Below, one piece after another: positions 45,264 to 55,228 of a DNA stretch of 64,000 nt. Location: contig VCCP01000001.1 in assembly GCA_005765155.1 (NCBI GenBank), positions 124,001 to 188,000 on the forward strand, given 5' to 3'. Under the pieces are notes generated by a model. The model was not told the DNA's origin and ran no database searches. It saw only the letters and a program-made list of their open reading frames with translations. Both the position numbers and the translations under genes were made by a program. This DNA is from Zelopaecilomyces penicillatus. Lineage: Eukaryota > Ascomycota > Sordariomycetes > Hypocreales > Pseudodiploosporaceae. Each line of letters starts with the position of its first letter. Within the stretch, counting starts at the first letter, position 1.

Positions 45264-46331
45264 CTAGTACAAATCCTTGCCATCTTCATCCTCTGGTGGC
45301 ATGATGACAAAAGGTTCATCCAACTTTAACCGCCCATTCTTCCTAATTGAAAAGTCGGGAGAATCATCCCACTGCGTTTTCAGCCACCCTCTGTACGCCT
45401 CTAAGTTGATGCGGTGCGGTTTCGGGACCCAGAGCATGAATTCGTATGGGCAACTATTCCAATGGCGATATAAGGGGCTGATGGGGAGAGGGGTGTTTTG
45501 GGAGTATATGCGCGCATGCGGTTGAGTCATTAATATTGAGCGGTTGAAGTCGATGAGCATCACCCTGGTGACGGTTTGATCCTCTAGATTGAATCCGGCG
45601 AGCATGACATTTCGCGGGGCAAAGTCGTTGTGGTGGACATTGTACCAGCTGATTGTTGCTTCGACTTCGAGAAGCTGTGCGAGGATATCAAGCCGCTTTT
45701 GCCCGGAGAGCAGATGTACCTTTTCCTGCTGGAACAGAGACCACATATCGGTGCCTCGGATCCATTCGATGAGTATCAGACAAACTGATCTTGTAGCATC
45801 GAGCAGCTGCATTTCAAAGGTCCATGATCCGAAATATTTAGGGGCAAACTCGCCGTCAACACCACCAACTTGCAGTTCCTTATATGCACTTGCTTCTCGA
45901 CTGTAGTCCTCATCGGCTTCCCATGTCACGTCGTTTATCTTGCCCGCGTACTTGTTATAAAGCGGGTAGTAGAGAGGGTAATAAATCTTGGTTACGTAGA
46001 TGGGGCCGCCATCGTCAGCATCAAGGCGACACCGAACAATCTGGGCGCCGCGGTCCTCGACGCAAGCGATGGCATCAATGATGTATAGACTGTGCGTTGT
46101 CTGATCCTAAGGAGCGGCTGTTTCAGCAACCGGATGTTGCAAACACCACTGCGTGTGAGAGAGTTTGGCAATCTCATCTTCTTCACCAGCTTTGGGCCAT
46201 GTATCGCGCTCATATCCGTTGCCGAATGGCTTAGGCGGGGTGTGTCTCCTGATGGGAAGATGTAATCCGGCATGGTAGGGGACAGCAGGACGATTAGGAT
46301 CGAATGGATCCCAGTTTGAGATATCCGACAT
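45264..46331 (-). pseudogene. Kinase-like (APH/fungal protein-kinase-like) gene with in-frame TAG
   Basis: A single frame of 356 codons, open from ATG at 46331 to the stop at 45264 except for one TAG at 46107-46109 (codon 75). Downstream of it no ATG opens the kinase part; the frame there begins with GTG. The protein reads MSDISNWDPFDPNRPAVPY, then after the TAG DAIACVEDRGAQIVRCRL, a hinge LILIEWIRGTDMW, the catalytic loop VHHNDFAPRNVML (H-N-D-x4-N) and VMLIDFNRS (metal-binding Asp). No phase-compatible intron with a good donor removes the TAG. It is therefore a recent nonsense allele, a sequencing error or a readthrough gene. All catalytic motifs downstream are intact, so decay is not advanced. 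Confidence 0.65.
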
Positions 46332-46796
46332 GGTAGATTTTCTGTCCTGTACGCACCCAAAACTGCCCAATGTACCCCGTCTCGACAGTTTTCTCACATG
46401 TGAATTGGATAGATGCGTTTTGTTACCCAGCCGTGGCTCTAGCTCTCGTCCTCATCATAAGTTGAGATAAATCTTACCCCCCAAAAAATACGGCCACACG
46501 GAAACGATTCGTGGCACTCCGATCATGGTCCAAGGCTGAAGATTGGTTGATTTCAGTAATCGATGGTAGGTCAGAGTCAAATGTGTGGCTTTCGTGGTAC
46601 TTTGTACCTTAAAACAGCACGCTCTCACCTTGGCTAAGCTCGGTCAAGGGTCAAGGTCAAGGAGGGGTTCTTCATGGAAAACTCTCGGTGTGGGGGAGAA
46701 AAATAGCAGCGACTTTTTTGCACACCGCAAAAAAATTGTATCGATAACGCTCTTTCAACACCACCAAAATCACCAGATTACGCGATATACTCAACA
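46332..46796. promoter_or_regulatory. Divergent upstream region, kinase-like gene and ALB1
   Basis: 465 bp between the two start codons. No element was assigned. Confidence 0.45.
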
Positions 46797-47473
46797 ATGG
46801 CGAAGAATAGAGGTATGTTTTGCTACTCTCTTCTCATATTCAACCCTTAGTGATACACATAAAAGATATCGCCCAAAAAAAAAAAATATATTCACAATCG
46901 CGCAAAATGCCATACTAACTAACACACACTCCCACAGGCCCCTCCAAGCACTCCCGAGCCGCTCGCCGAGCCACCTCACCCAGCATCAACACCGACAAAT
47001 CCCTCAAAAACCTCCCCCCGCTCGCCCGCACCATCCCCCGTCCTTCCGTCCTCGCCGCACAGCACGCCTCGGGCGTCACTAAGAAGAAATCCAAGCGCGG
47101 CAACCAAGTCTCCGCAAAGGCCCGCCGCCGCCAGGAAAAGGGCATGGAGATGGCAGAGGCTGTAACGGAGCGCACGAGTAAGAAGCTCCAGAGGAGTTTT
47201 GGGCGTGCGAGGGCGGTGCAGGCGCGGAGTAAGAACTGGGAGGATGTGAATAAGGCGGCGTTGGAGGATGTGGATGTTGCGCAGCGGCAGGTTAAAGGTG
47301 GGGATGATGATGATGAGGGTGAGGATGGGGATGGTGGGTGGGAGACGGATGAGGATATGGGTGGTGATGTGGCGGGGAAGAAGGCGTCGTCGGGGTTGGC
47401 TGGAGCAGAGGCAGTGGTGCAGCCGGTATCGACATCACCTCCTGTGGATGACGACGACGACGTTATCCTTTGA
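46797..47473 (+). CDS. ALB1: Alb1-like ribosome biogenesis protein
   Basis: Exons 46797-46812 (16 nt) and 46938-47473, joined in phase 1, give 183 residues. Alb1 is a small basic shuttling factor that travels with the Arx1-bound pre-60S particle. The N-terminus MAKNRGPSKHSRAARRATSPSI, with SLKNLPP soon after, matches the Alb1 family signature. The middle is strongly basic (TKKKSKRGNQVSAKARRRQEKG), fitting nuclear localisation and rRNA binding. The tail is acidic (GGDDDDEGEDGDGG, VDDDDDVIL). The very short first exon is easily missed; without it no ATG opens the conserved N-terminus. Confidence 0.9.
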
Positions 47474-47825
47474 GAGACATGCAGTCATGACATAAACGGG
47501 AACATTTGGGTGGATGGTCCATCATACACAGGCGTTTGGCGTTGAGGGAGTTGAAAGGAGCTTGACTTGGCATAGAGCTTGCAATATGAAGAAAGAAGTT
47601 CATTTTAGTGGTGCTGATAGATCGTCTGTCAAGAGCATACAATCAGAGAACATTTATGTGGCAACAATGCTCATTTTAGCCATCTATCTAGACACTAAAA
47701 CTTCGTGAAAATATAATTGTATAGTATGTTGGATTCTCAACAAGAGTCAACGTTCATGTTCTCTTATTCCCCACATATCATGATCCATTGATATTTTCCA
47801 TCACATCCATCACACCACCACATCC
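47474..47825. other. Convergent 3' region between ALB1 and mitochondrial IF3
   Basis: 352 bp; presumably both 3' UTRs. Nothing else seen. Confidence 0.5.
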
Positions 47826-48779
47826 TCACTTCGCCTTAACCCCCTCATAGAACATCCTCATCGTCCCCCCTACCTGCCCACTCGCCGGCTTCCCCTCCCT
47901 GCCCCCCAGCGCAACCACCTCTTCCCTCACCTTCTTCAACACCTCGGCCGCCTCCTCCGCACCCACCAGTCTCCCACCTTTCTTTTTCCCAAACGTCAGC
48001 TCCACCTTCATTCCTTTGTTCAAGAACCCACCCAGCTGCCTCAGCTTCGTCGCCAGGTCCTGTCCGCCAATCGCCCACGTCAGCTCCAGCTCCTTGGTCT
48101 TGGGCTTTCCCGCGGCGGCGGCTTTTTTCCGTTCTTTGAGTTGGCGCTGGCGCTCGTACTCTTCGCGCTTGTTGACGATTTTGCAGACGGCGTATTGCGC
48201 GACGGTGGTGGTTGTGCCTGACGTGGTGGAAGGTTGTGAGGAGGAGGCTTTGGTGTCGGTAGAGTCGGCAGTAGAGGTGTTTTGTGACGAGATTTTGGTG
48301 CCGGCGGGTATGTAGGGCTGGATCATGCGCAGAGATTCCCCGGACTCAAGTTTGCTGAGCACAAAGCGCGTAGCGAGGGGTCCCTCAGAAGCCCCGCCAT
48401 CAATGACCATGATCTGAGGATCTGTAATCTCATGGTCCCACGGGAGACGGTCGCGGCCAGATCTATCGACATCGCGCTGCGTCGTAAATCGCTTGTCGTA
48501 GCCACGATCCTCCACACTTGATGCCGCATTCTCACCGGCTTGTCGTCCCGATCGAGACGGTTTCGGGCCATTGGCGTAGTATCTCAATTGAGACCCGGCC
48601 TTCAACCAGCTGGGAGCCACCAGAGACGAAGACGGTGACGACTGAGAAGTAACGAGTGTTGTCGCTGCATGCGTGTGTCGACACAGCTGTTGTCCAAGAC
48701 TTTCAGGCCACCCGCTCGGCGATACGAAAACCCTATAGAGGGCGCTGCGGGAGTTGCAGAGACATTGAGAGCCTCTCAT
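47826..48779 (-). CDS. Mitochondrial translation initiation factor IF-3
   Basis: Intronless, 317 residues from the ATG at 48779 (the frame extends 7 codons upstream only through TTG). It promotes initiation on the mitochondrial small subunit. The first about 70 residues are Ser/Arg-rich with LRYYAN at the end, typical of a matrix presequence. Then ITDPQIMVIDGGASEGPLATRFVLSKLESGESL is the IF3 N-domain, followed by an extended Ser/Thr linker and YAVCKIVNKREEYERQRQLKERKKAAAAGKPKTKELELTWAIGGQDLATKLRQL, the alpha-helical linker and C-domain of IF3. The C-domain continues with NKGMKVELTFGKKKG. Linker length differs from bacterial IF3, as in other fungal orthologues (Aim23 in yeast). Confidence 0.9.
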   Translation of the reverse strand: MRGSQCLCNSRSALYRVFVSPSGWPESLGQQLCRHTHAATTLVTSQSSPSSSLVAPSWLKAGSQLRYYANGPKPSRSGRQAGENAASSVEDRGYDKRFTTQRDVDRSGRDRLPWDHEITDPQIMVIDGGASEGPLATRFVLSKLESGESLRMIQPYIPAGTKISSQNTSTADSTDTKASSSQPSTTSGTTTTVAQYAVCKIVNKREEYERQRQLKERKKAAAAGKPKTKELELTWAIGGQDLATKLRQLGGFLNKGMKVELTFGKKKGGRLVGAEEAAEVLKKVREEVVALGGREGKPASGQVGGTMRMFYEGVKAK

Positions 48780-49376
48780 GGTTGGTACAAGCTGTGACAA
48801 TGAACAACAATATCGTTTATTAGAGGTAGACGGGCGTCCCAGTCGTCAATGTGTCGTGCCTTGGATGCTCGACAAGGTCTTCGACGTTGGAGGTTGGTGG
48901 AGAGCAGAGCTCAGCTCCAGCTCCGTTGGCAGCCGACGGCTCACGCGACGTCACTCCAGTGTGGGGGTCAGTGCGTTTAGATACAGTGCGGTTGGACTAA
49001 ACACTGTACCTAGAACTGGCGCCTAACCGGCCTACCATTGGCGACGGAGAAAAGGCCCCCCACTTGAGTATGCATGCCCGTCGAAGCTCCACTCCAGAAC
49101 CAGGCTTACATACTCCAAAATCTGAAGCTCGGCTCTCACCACTGAGTACTCACTCACTCAAACACTATCACATCTCATCAACCGCACTCACCCAGCATCA
49201 CCAGTATATCACAAATCGTTTCATCTCACGGACAATACATCCAGCATACTAAAATGATGGCACTGACTATCTATTATCTATCATGACATACTTATAACAC
49301 CCGAACAACTTCCAAAAACAACACTCGCTCAAAAGGCTGTCAACTCAGAACACATCTAGATACATACATAACCATC
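48780..49376. promoter_or_regulatory. Divergent upstream region, mitochondrial IF3 and IMP1
   Basis: 597 bp between start codons of two mitochondrial genes, so shared control is possible. C/T- and CACT-rich toward IMP1. Confidence 0.45.
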
Positions 49377-50005
49377 ATGGCCCACCACTTCCTCAGCCAA
49401 CCTCTCCGCCTCACAATCTCCACTCTCAAATTCACTTGCTCCATCCATCTCGCCTTCTCCTACCTCTCACAAGTCTCCCCCGCCCAGGGTCCATCCATGC
49501 TGCCCACCTTCTCCGTCGACGGCGACTGGATCGCCGCTGACATGAGATACCGTCTTGGCCGCGGCATCAAGGTCGGCGATCTGGTTCTTTACAAGATCCC
49601 CATCTTTACAAAGGAACATGGCGTCAAGCGTGTCATCGGTATGCCGGGGGACTATGTCACACTGGGGACGCCTGGCGAGCCCGGTGAGGAGCAGATGATT
49701 CAGGTAAGAAAAACAATGTTCCTTATTCCTACCTTACGTGATCCTTTACCTAGAAATCCCAATACATTGTTTCATAGCTTCTGTCTTTACTTGTAATAGT
49801 AATACATACGGATCACGCTAACACCAGATCTTAGGTGCCTGCCGGCCATTGCTGGATTGTAGGTGACAATTTACCCGCATCCAGAGACTCCAGGCAGTTT
49901 GGTCCATTACCACTGGGTCTTGTCCAGGGCAAAATTGTGGCCAAAATTCTGCCCTGGAATGAGCGCCACTGGATACAGAACGGCTTGGAAAAGGTGCAAG
50001 ATTAA
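49377..50005 (+). CDS. IMP1: Mitochondrial inner membrane protease subunit 1 (Imp1)
   Basis: Exons 49377-49703 and 49835-50005 (phase 0) give 165 residues. It is a type I signal-peptidase-like enzyme in the inner membrane, with its active site in the intermembrane space, that cleaves sorting signals such as that of Cox2. The nucleophile is Ser40 in QGPSMLPTF; the general base is Lys84 in HGVKRVIGMPGD. The downstream signature VGDNLPASRDSRQFGPLPLGLVQGKIVAKI is the S26 box E, in the second exon. Residues 14-32 form the single membrane anchor. Length is typical. Confidence 0.95.
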
Positions 50006-50728
50006 TATTGATTTCATAACCTGATGTACTAATCATGAATTATGCCGATTGTTCTTTTACTGAAAGCGTACACGTCATGGAGGGGATGCTCTCACTTTGT
50101 ATAACAGGACCTATACGTATCAAGAGTCAAAGAGCTTTGTAAAATAAAATCATCGTCTAATTACAGCTGCTTTCGCTCATGTCTTATCTCTGAAAATCCC
50201 TCGTCGTCTGCCACCTCTGCTGCCAAATGAAAATCAATAATGCTAGGCTAACTCGCGGTCTCAACCCGCATATGCTTTGTACAAAGAAATGGTAAAAACA
50301 CAAACATCCTGTGTTCTCGTGTCACGGTAAACATCCCCTGAGCCTTCCATAAACAATTCCCTCTTGTACGACTCAAATAAGGCGGCTATTTGGCCACCAT
50401 GGTCGTACATATTCCTGCACAACGGGTGGGGTTCCCAGTGTGTAGGGGAGAGGAGGAATAGGGAGAGGGAAGGGGCTGGAAATATTGAAAGAGAAAACAA
50501 GGAAGACGAAAGAGATCTTCGCCAAGGAACAATTACCTCCAGCTCAATCTGGGGCGAAATCGGGACGCCTGTAACACCGTAGCCTCGCCGTTCCACATAT
50601 AGCCCCCTTTCCAGCGTGCGAGAACGCACACCCATTATGACAAGACCAAAAACCCCCATTGATTATTCTTCAAGCTCAACCTTTTGCTTGTCGAGCCTCG
50701 TGTCGGACTCACCAGAGTCTTATTTAAC
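50006..50728. other. Convergent region between IMP1 and VAC8
   Basis: 720 bp. A 132-codon minus-strand frame (50261-50659) has no domain features and lies in the likely VAC8 3' UTR. Confidence 0.5.
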
Positions 50729-53013
50729 TCAGCCTTCAATGTGAGCCTTTGACATGCTCTGGCCCAGAAGCTCGAGGCATCTCTGAGCCAAGTTGACAAC
50801 CTCTCCCTCGTCTTCCTCCTCCAAGTCAGGATCGGCTTCAATCTGGCGGTTGGCAATGATTCGGATATTCTCAATGATGTCGTCTGCCTTGCCAATCAAG
50901 CCAATCAGGGTCTTGTCCTCGGATTCGAAGAGCTGGAGCAGAGTCCAGACGGCAATGTGCTGGAATGTGGCATCGCCAGACTGCAAGAATCGGCACAGAT
51001 ATCCGTGAACACCGCCATTGGGTTCATTCCAATTCTGAACAAAGATGGTGTAATCTCCCACTAAAAGTTGTCATTAGTCATATTTGATACAACAAGGTAA
51101 AGTGCAAACATAGCCTGAACAGCGGAGTCGTACCTTTCGAGGACAGATTACCCAGCGCGGCAGCACTATTGCCTTGCACCTCAATGCTGTCGGAGTGGGT
51201 CAGGGGAATCAGAACATCGCAGACTCCCAGGTTCAGCAGATGTGATTTGAGATCATCACTAAGCGCCAAAACAGCAATCGCAGCGGTCATCTCTGACTGC
51301 ACCGTCACAGGCACATCGAGAACGAGCTGCTTGCATTTCTGCACAGCACCAGCGTCCAAAACGAGGGCTTTGTTGCGGTCTGAGCTGGCTGCCAGGTTTC
51401 GCAACGTTGAAATAGCGTGGCATTGAATCTCTTCGTTATCGGTCGAGCCCAGCAAATCCACCAATGGTTTTAAGAAGTTGGCCTCAATAATAGGCGACTC
51501 GTTCATCGGGTGAATGGAGATGTTTCGAATGCAAGCAACGGCAGAGAGGATTAAGGGGAGATATGAGCTCTGGAGGAGTCGTAGCAGGGGATGCAAGCCG
51601 TTTGCCCGCACAATGTCTAGTTGATATTTCTCGTCGGATGCCAAGTTTCGGAGCGCCAGGGCGGCCTGACACTGGACTTTGGGAGAAGACGAGTCCATGA
51701 GATTAACCAAGGATTGAACCAACTTGGGCTCAGATGAGGCAAGCTTTCGTCGGTTATTGGCATCGACCGCGATATTACTCAAAGCGGTTGTGCAGTAGTA
51801 CTGGACGTCGACATCGGGGGAGGAGAGAAGCTGAACGAGAACGGGGATGGCTCCGGCATTAACAAGCTGCTGTCGATTCTCATCTAGTTTTTGTCAGCCA
51901 GATCATTCTACGACAAAAATTCGGGGACATGGGGAAAAGAATGTTTGGAAAAGGTCATTACCAGAATGCGTCATGTTGAGCAAAGCACCCGTGGCGTTCC
52001 TCTGAACACGCATATCTCTAGATTTGGCCAGGCGAGTCAGAGGCCCAAGGGCACCCGACCTGGCAATCTTGGCCTTGTTCTCTTCATGAGTAGCTAGGTT
52101 AGTAATGCACCCGACCGCATTGCATTGGACTTCGACATTCGGCGACAGCATCTGCCTGATGAGCGGGGTCAAGCCGCCCAACTGGACGATGAGAACCTTG
52201 TTTTCAGCTGAAAAGGAAAGCTGTTAGTACAATAGAAGAGACCCAAGGCGTCATGAAGTTGTGGTGGTGTTGATATAAAGGGGAGTTCGTACTGTTGACG
52301 GCCAGGTTGCCGAGGGCTGCACTAGCCGCTCGCTGGACTTCGATGTCGGGGCTCTGCAGCAGGAAGAGAATGGGTTCTAGCGTATCGCGATCGACCTCGC
52401 GAACATCTGAACATGGCACGTCAGCAGCTGCTCCATCAAGCATATGATTGGGCGATTGGGCTCTATTTTCATCAGGCTCGGTAGGCTTCTGTATGATGGC
52501 GCCTGGGCAGGCAGAAACGTGATTTTTTTTTTGGAAGGAGCCGTCAACGTACCTCGCTCAGTGATTTCGGCAAAGGTTAAACTGGCACTTCGCTGGAGGT
52601 CGATGTTCTCGGAAAATACCAGAGTGCTCAAAGCTCGGAGAGGTTCGCCGGAGAAAAAGTCGGTTTCGCCGCGCTGTGCCAGGTCAGTGATGGTGCAGTT
52701 GGGCGATGAGGCGCTCGGGCGGTGCCTGAGTGCTTGGGAAGAGTACCGACATTTTCAAGGTACTGGAGAAGGTCGGCAACGGCCTCGCGTTCGCTGTCGG
52801 CGAGGGCGGGCTCGTAGAGGCTATCGCGGGCTCGCCCTGGAGAGAGATGAAGTCAGTATCAGCGGCCATGTATGGATGAAAAGCACAAAAGGCAGCAGAT
52901 GAAGACGCTCCATGGGAGGGCCGACAACGACATGTGCCTGAGCAGGGAGCGCATTTCTTCATCAATGAGGGCGACTGCTTACCTCCGCAGCATGTTGAAT
53001 TACACACACCCAT
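50729..53013 (-). CDS. VAC8: Vacuolar protein 8 (Vac8), armadillo repeats, 7 exons
   Basis: Exons 52983-53013, 52751-52836, 52553-52673, 52293-52406, 51962-52207, 51134-51883 and 50729-51060 give 559 residues with all phases consistent. Vac8 is a vacuole-membrane scaffold for vacuole inheritance and fusion, nucleus-vacuole contacts and selective autophagy. The N-terminus MGVCNSTCCGG has Gly2 for myristoylation and Cys4/8/9 for palmitoylation. Residues 35-540 are armadillo repeats, e.g. LFLLQSPDIEVQRAASAALGNLAVN, NVEVQCNAVGCITNLATH, DMRVQRNATGALLNMTHS and VQCQAALALRNLASD. The C-terminal region after NLSSK (YTIFVQNWNEPNGG) is also Vac8-specific. Intron 2 (52674-52750) uses an unusual donor, GTCGGT; it is chosen because the protein junction LQYLENRGETDFF fits the family. 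Confidence 0.95.
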
Positions 53014-55228
53014 GGCTGGGAAAGAGCTGGGCGTCGGGCAGCTCTGTGTGCGGGCGGTCGGACAAGCGAGGCTGATGAGGGATGGCGATGGCGAGGTGAT
53101 GATGGAGGATGGATCGTCGGCCAGCCGTGCGGCGATGTTGTTGACGATGGGGACGGCGGAGGGACGGCGGTTGCCCAGCGTGCGGGTGGATGGGTTCGAG
53201 TTGGGTGCTGGAGCTGCTAGCCAACTAGCGTCACCTCGCCTGGTGCTGCACTGTATACGGGGCCAATGTACCCAACCCAGGGTGCACAATGCCTATTGGA
53301 GGTGCTGAGGGTGCTGTCTTGGGCAACGAGGCGTCGGTGGCGGCCGCAGGTTGTGTCGCAGCGCAGGTACGGCGGTACTTGACACTGCTTAGTGGAGGTG
53401 CTGGGTGCTGGGTGCTGCTTGCTCTACCTACTCCAGCTCGTGCACTATTACGATGCTCTCTACAGAGGAGGTTGCTCCCAGGTCCAGGTCGTCATTCCCC
53501 CTACATTAAGCGAGGCAATCGAGGCAAACGAGGCAGGAGATACGGCAAGCGTGGTAATGGCGAGCCGGGGATGTCGCCATCTTGGATGAGTTCACATTCA
53601 AACGTGATTGTCGGCGGCAGGAGAGTATAGGACCAAGTGCCATATAGTAGTAGCAGGGACCCTGATGAGCCTTCACTACAGGGGTTGGCACTACTGGAGG
53701 AAGAGGGTTCAGAGCACCAAGACGATTGACGACATCGACAACGCTGCTTATAGTGGGTTGGCGCAGTTTGGAAGAACATACAGCCGTGCTACTCGCTGTA
53801 GCCTCCTGCACACAGCGCCCGTGCCACTTCGCACTGGTGCTCGACTCTTTGGCCAGCAGACCTGTTCCTCCACGCCGCTAGGCCAAGTCTGGACGGATCG
53901 CCAAGCAACGCTGACGCGAGTGCGCGTAGTCGTCAGACGCCACAGGGTGATAAAGGTTGGTTGTTGCCATCATCCGTCTTCTATCGATGTGCCTTTTTCA
54001 AACCCCTTCGTACAAACGCCTTGCAGAACGGGGTTGCGTGCGAACAACTTTCGGCACGAATAACGCCTCAGAGGATAATTAGTTGACAAGGAGGCTCTCC
54101 AGCTTCGGTGAATAACCCCTTAAAGACATGGGCACGTAGATGCAAAAGTACCTACCTACCTACCTACCTACTTCAGGCTTTGGGCTTCATGCACAGGATA
54201 TGGCATGGCACGGACCCCTACTGCGGATTACTTGGATCGAGGGTTACGGAACTCGCATGGCAATGTTCAATAATACCAAACGAGTGTGAATGTAACTGTA
54301 CAATCTACTCTGTACTTTGTAAGACGATAAACAACCCCCTTGATTGTATATACTACTAGTACTGGTTCCGGAGTGATACCCTTGGCATATTTCTGTCCTT
54401 GCTCGAACCCATCCTGCCATCGCCACGAACTGCCCCTTGCCTCCATCCATACTCGGACATTGTACTATTTCTCATTAAGAAGCGAGCCCTGCTCCCTCCC
54501 ATAAACATCTGAGCGCACGATCTAATTAACAGCCTGCTGCCAAAAACAGATTTACAATGCTGACCACGGACACAAGCTAGGTAGAAATCAGAACATTGCC
54601 CCCTCCCCTCCCCCTTGATTGCTTCGTGCTAATGCACGTAAGAATCGCCGACAGCCGAGGTGACCTTGCCGGCTCGGCATCATCATCCATAGACAGTCGT
54701 ACACATGGGAGACTTTCATAGGACACAACAACACTGGTGATGTGTATACATGGAATGGCATATGTAATCAGTCTTCCAATTTTAGTGTCATAATGAGAAA
54801 AGGAGAGTATTTGACTTTTACTACTGTGAGATACGTGGTAGAAGTTGTACAAATTCGCATTAGACCCTGCGCCAACTCCCAGCCGAGAGTGGGTGCATAC
54901 TAGATAGCATAATATGTATTAGCCCACCACATGACAGCTTCAATTTTCACCCCCCCAAATTACATCAATACATGCTGCCACTCAAGGTGTACTCCAGCAC
55001 CTTCAATAGCGCCGCGTTAAAAAATTGTTCAATATAATTGTTTTTAGAACACCTTAAAAAAAAAAAACAGACTTTACACATCCAGGCTATGATAAATTAA
55101 TTGCATTACCAAATAAAAATTGCTAAAGTACAGGGTAGTTCTCTCAAAAAACAAACTGCCAACTTTTGGACCTCATTGATTCCCATGATATCTAAACACA
55201 TTATCTGACCTTAAACACCCCCCCATGA
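53014..55228. other. 2.2-kb intergenic region, no gene recognised
   Basis: Upstream of VAC8 and downstream of the Zn2Cys6 gene. Overlapping frames up to about 150 codons (e.g. 53608-54063, +) have no domain features. Contains a (CTAC)5 run at about 54151-54171 and A/T-rich stretches near 55020-55130. Confidence 0.5.
54151..54171. repeat. (CTAC)5 microsatellite
   Basis: Five tandem CTAC units. Confidence 0.85.
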
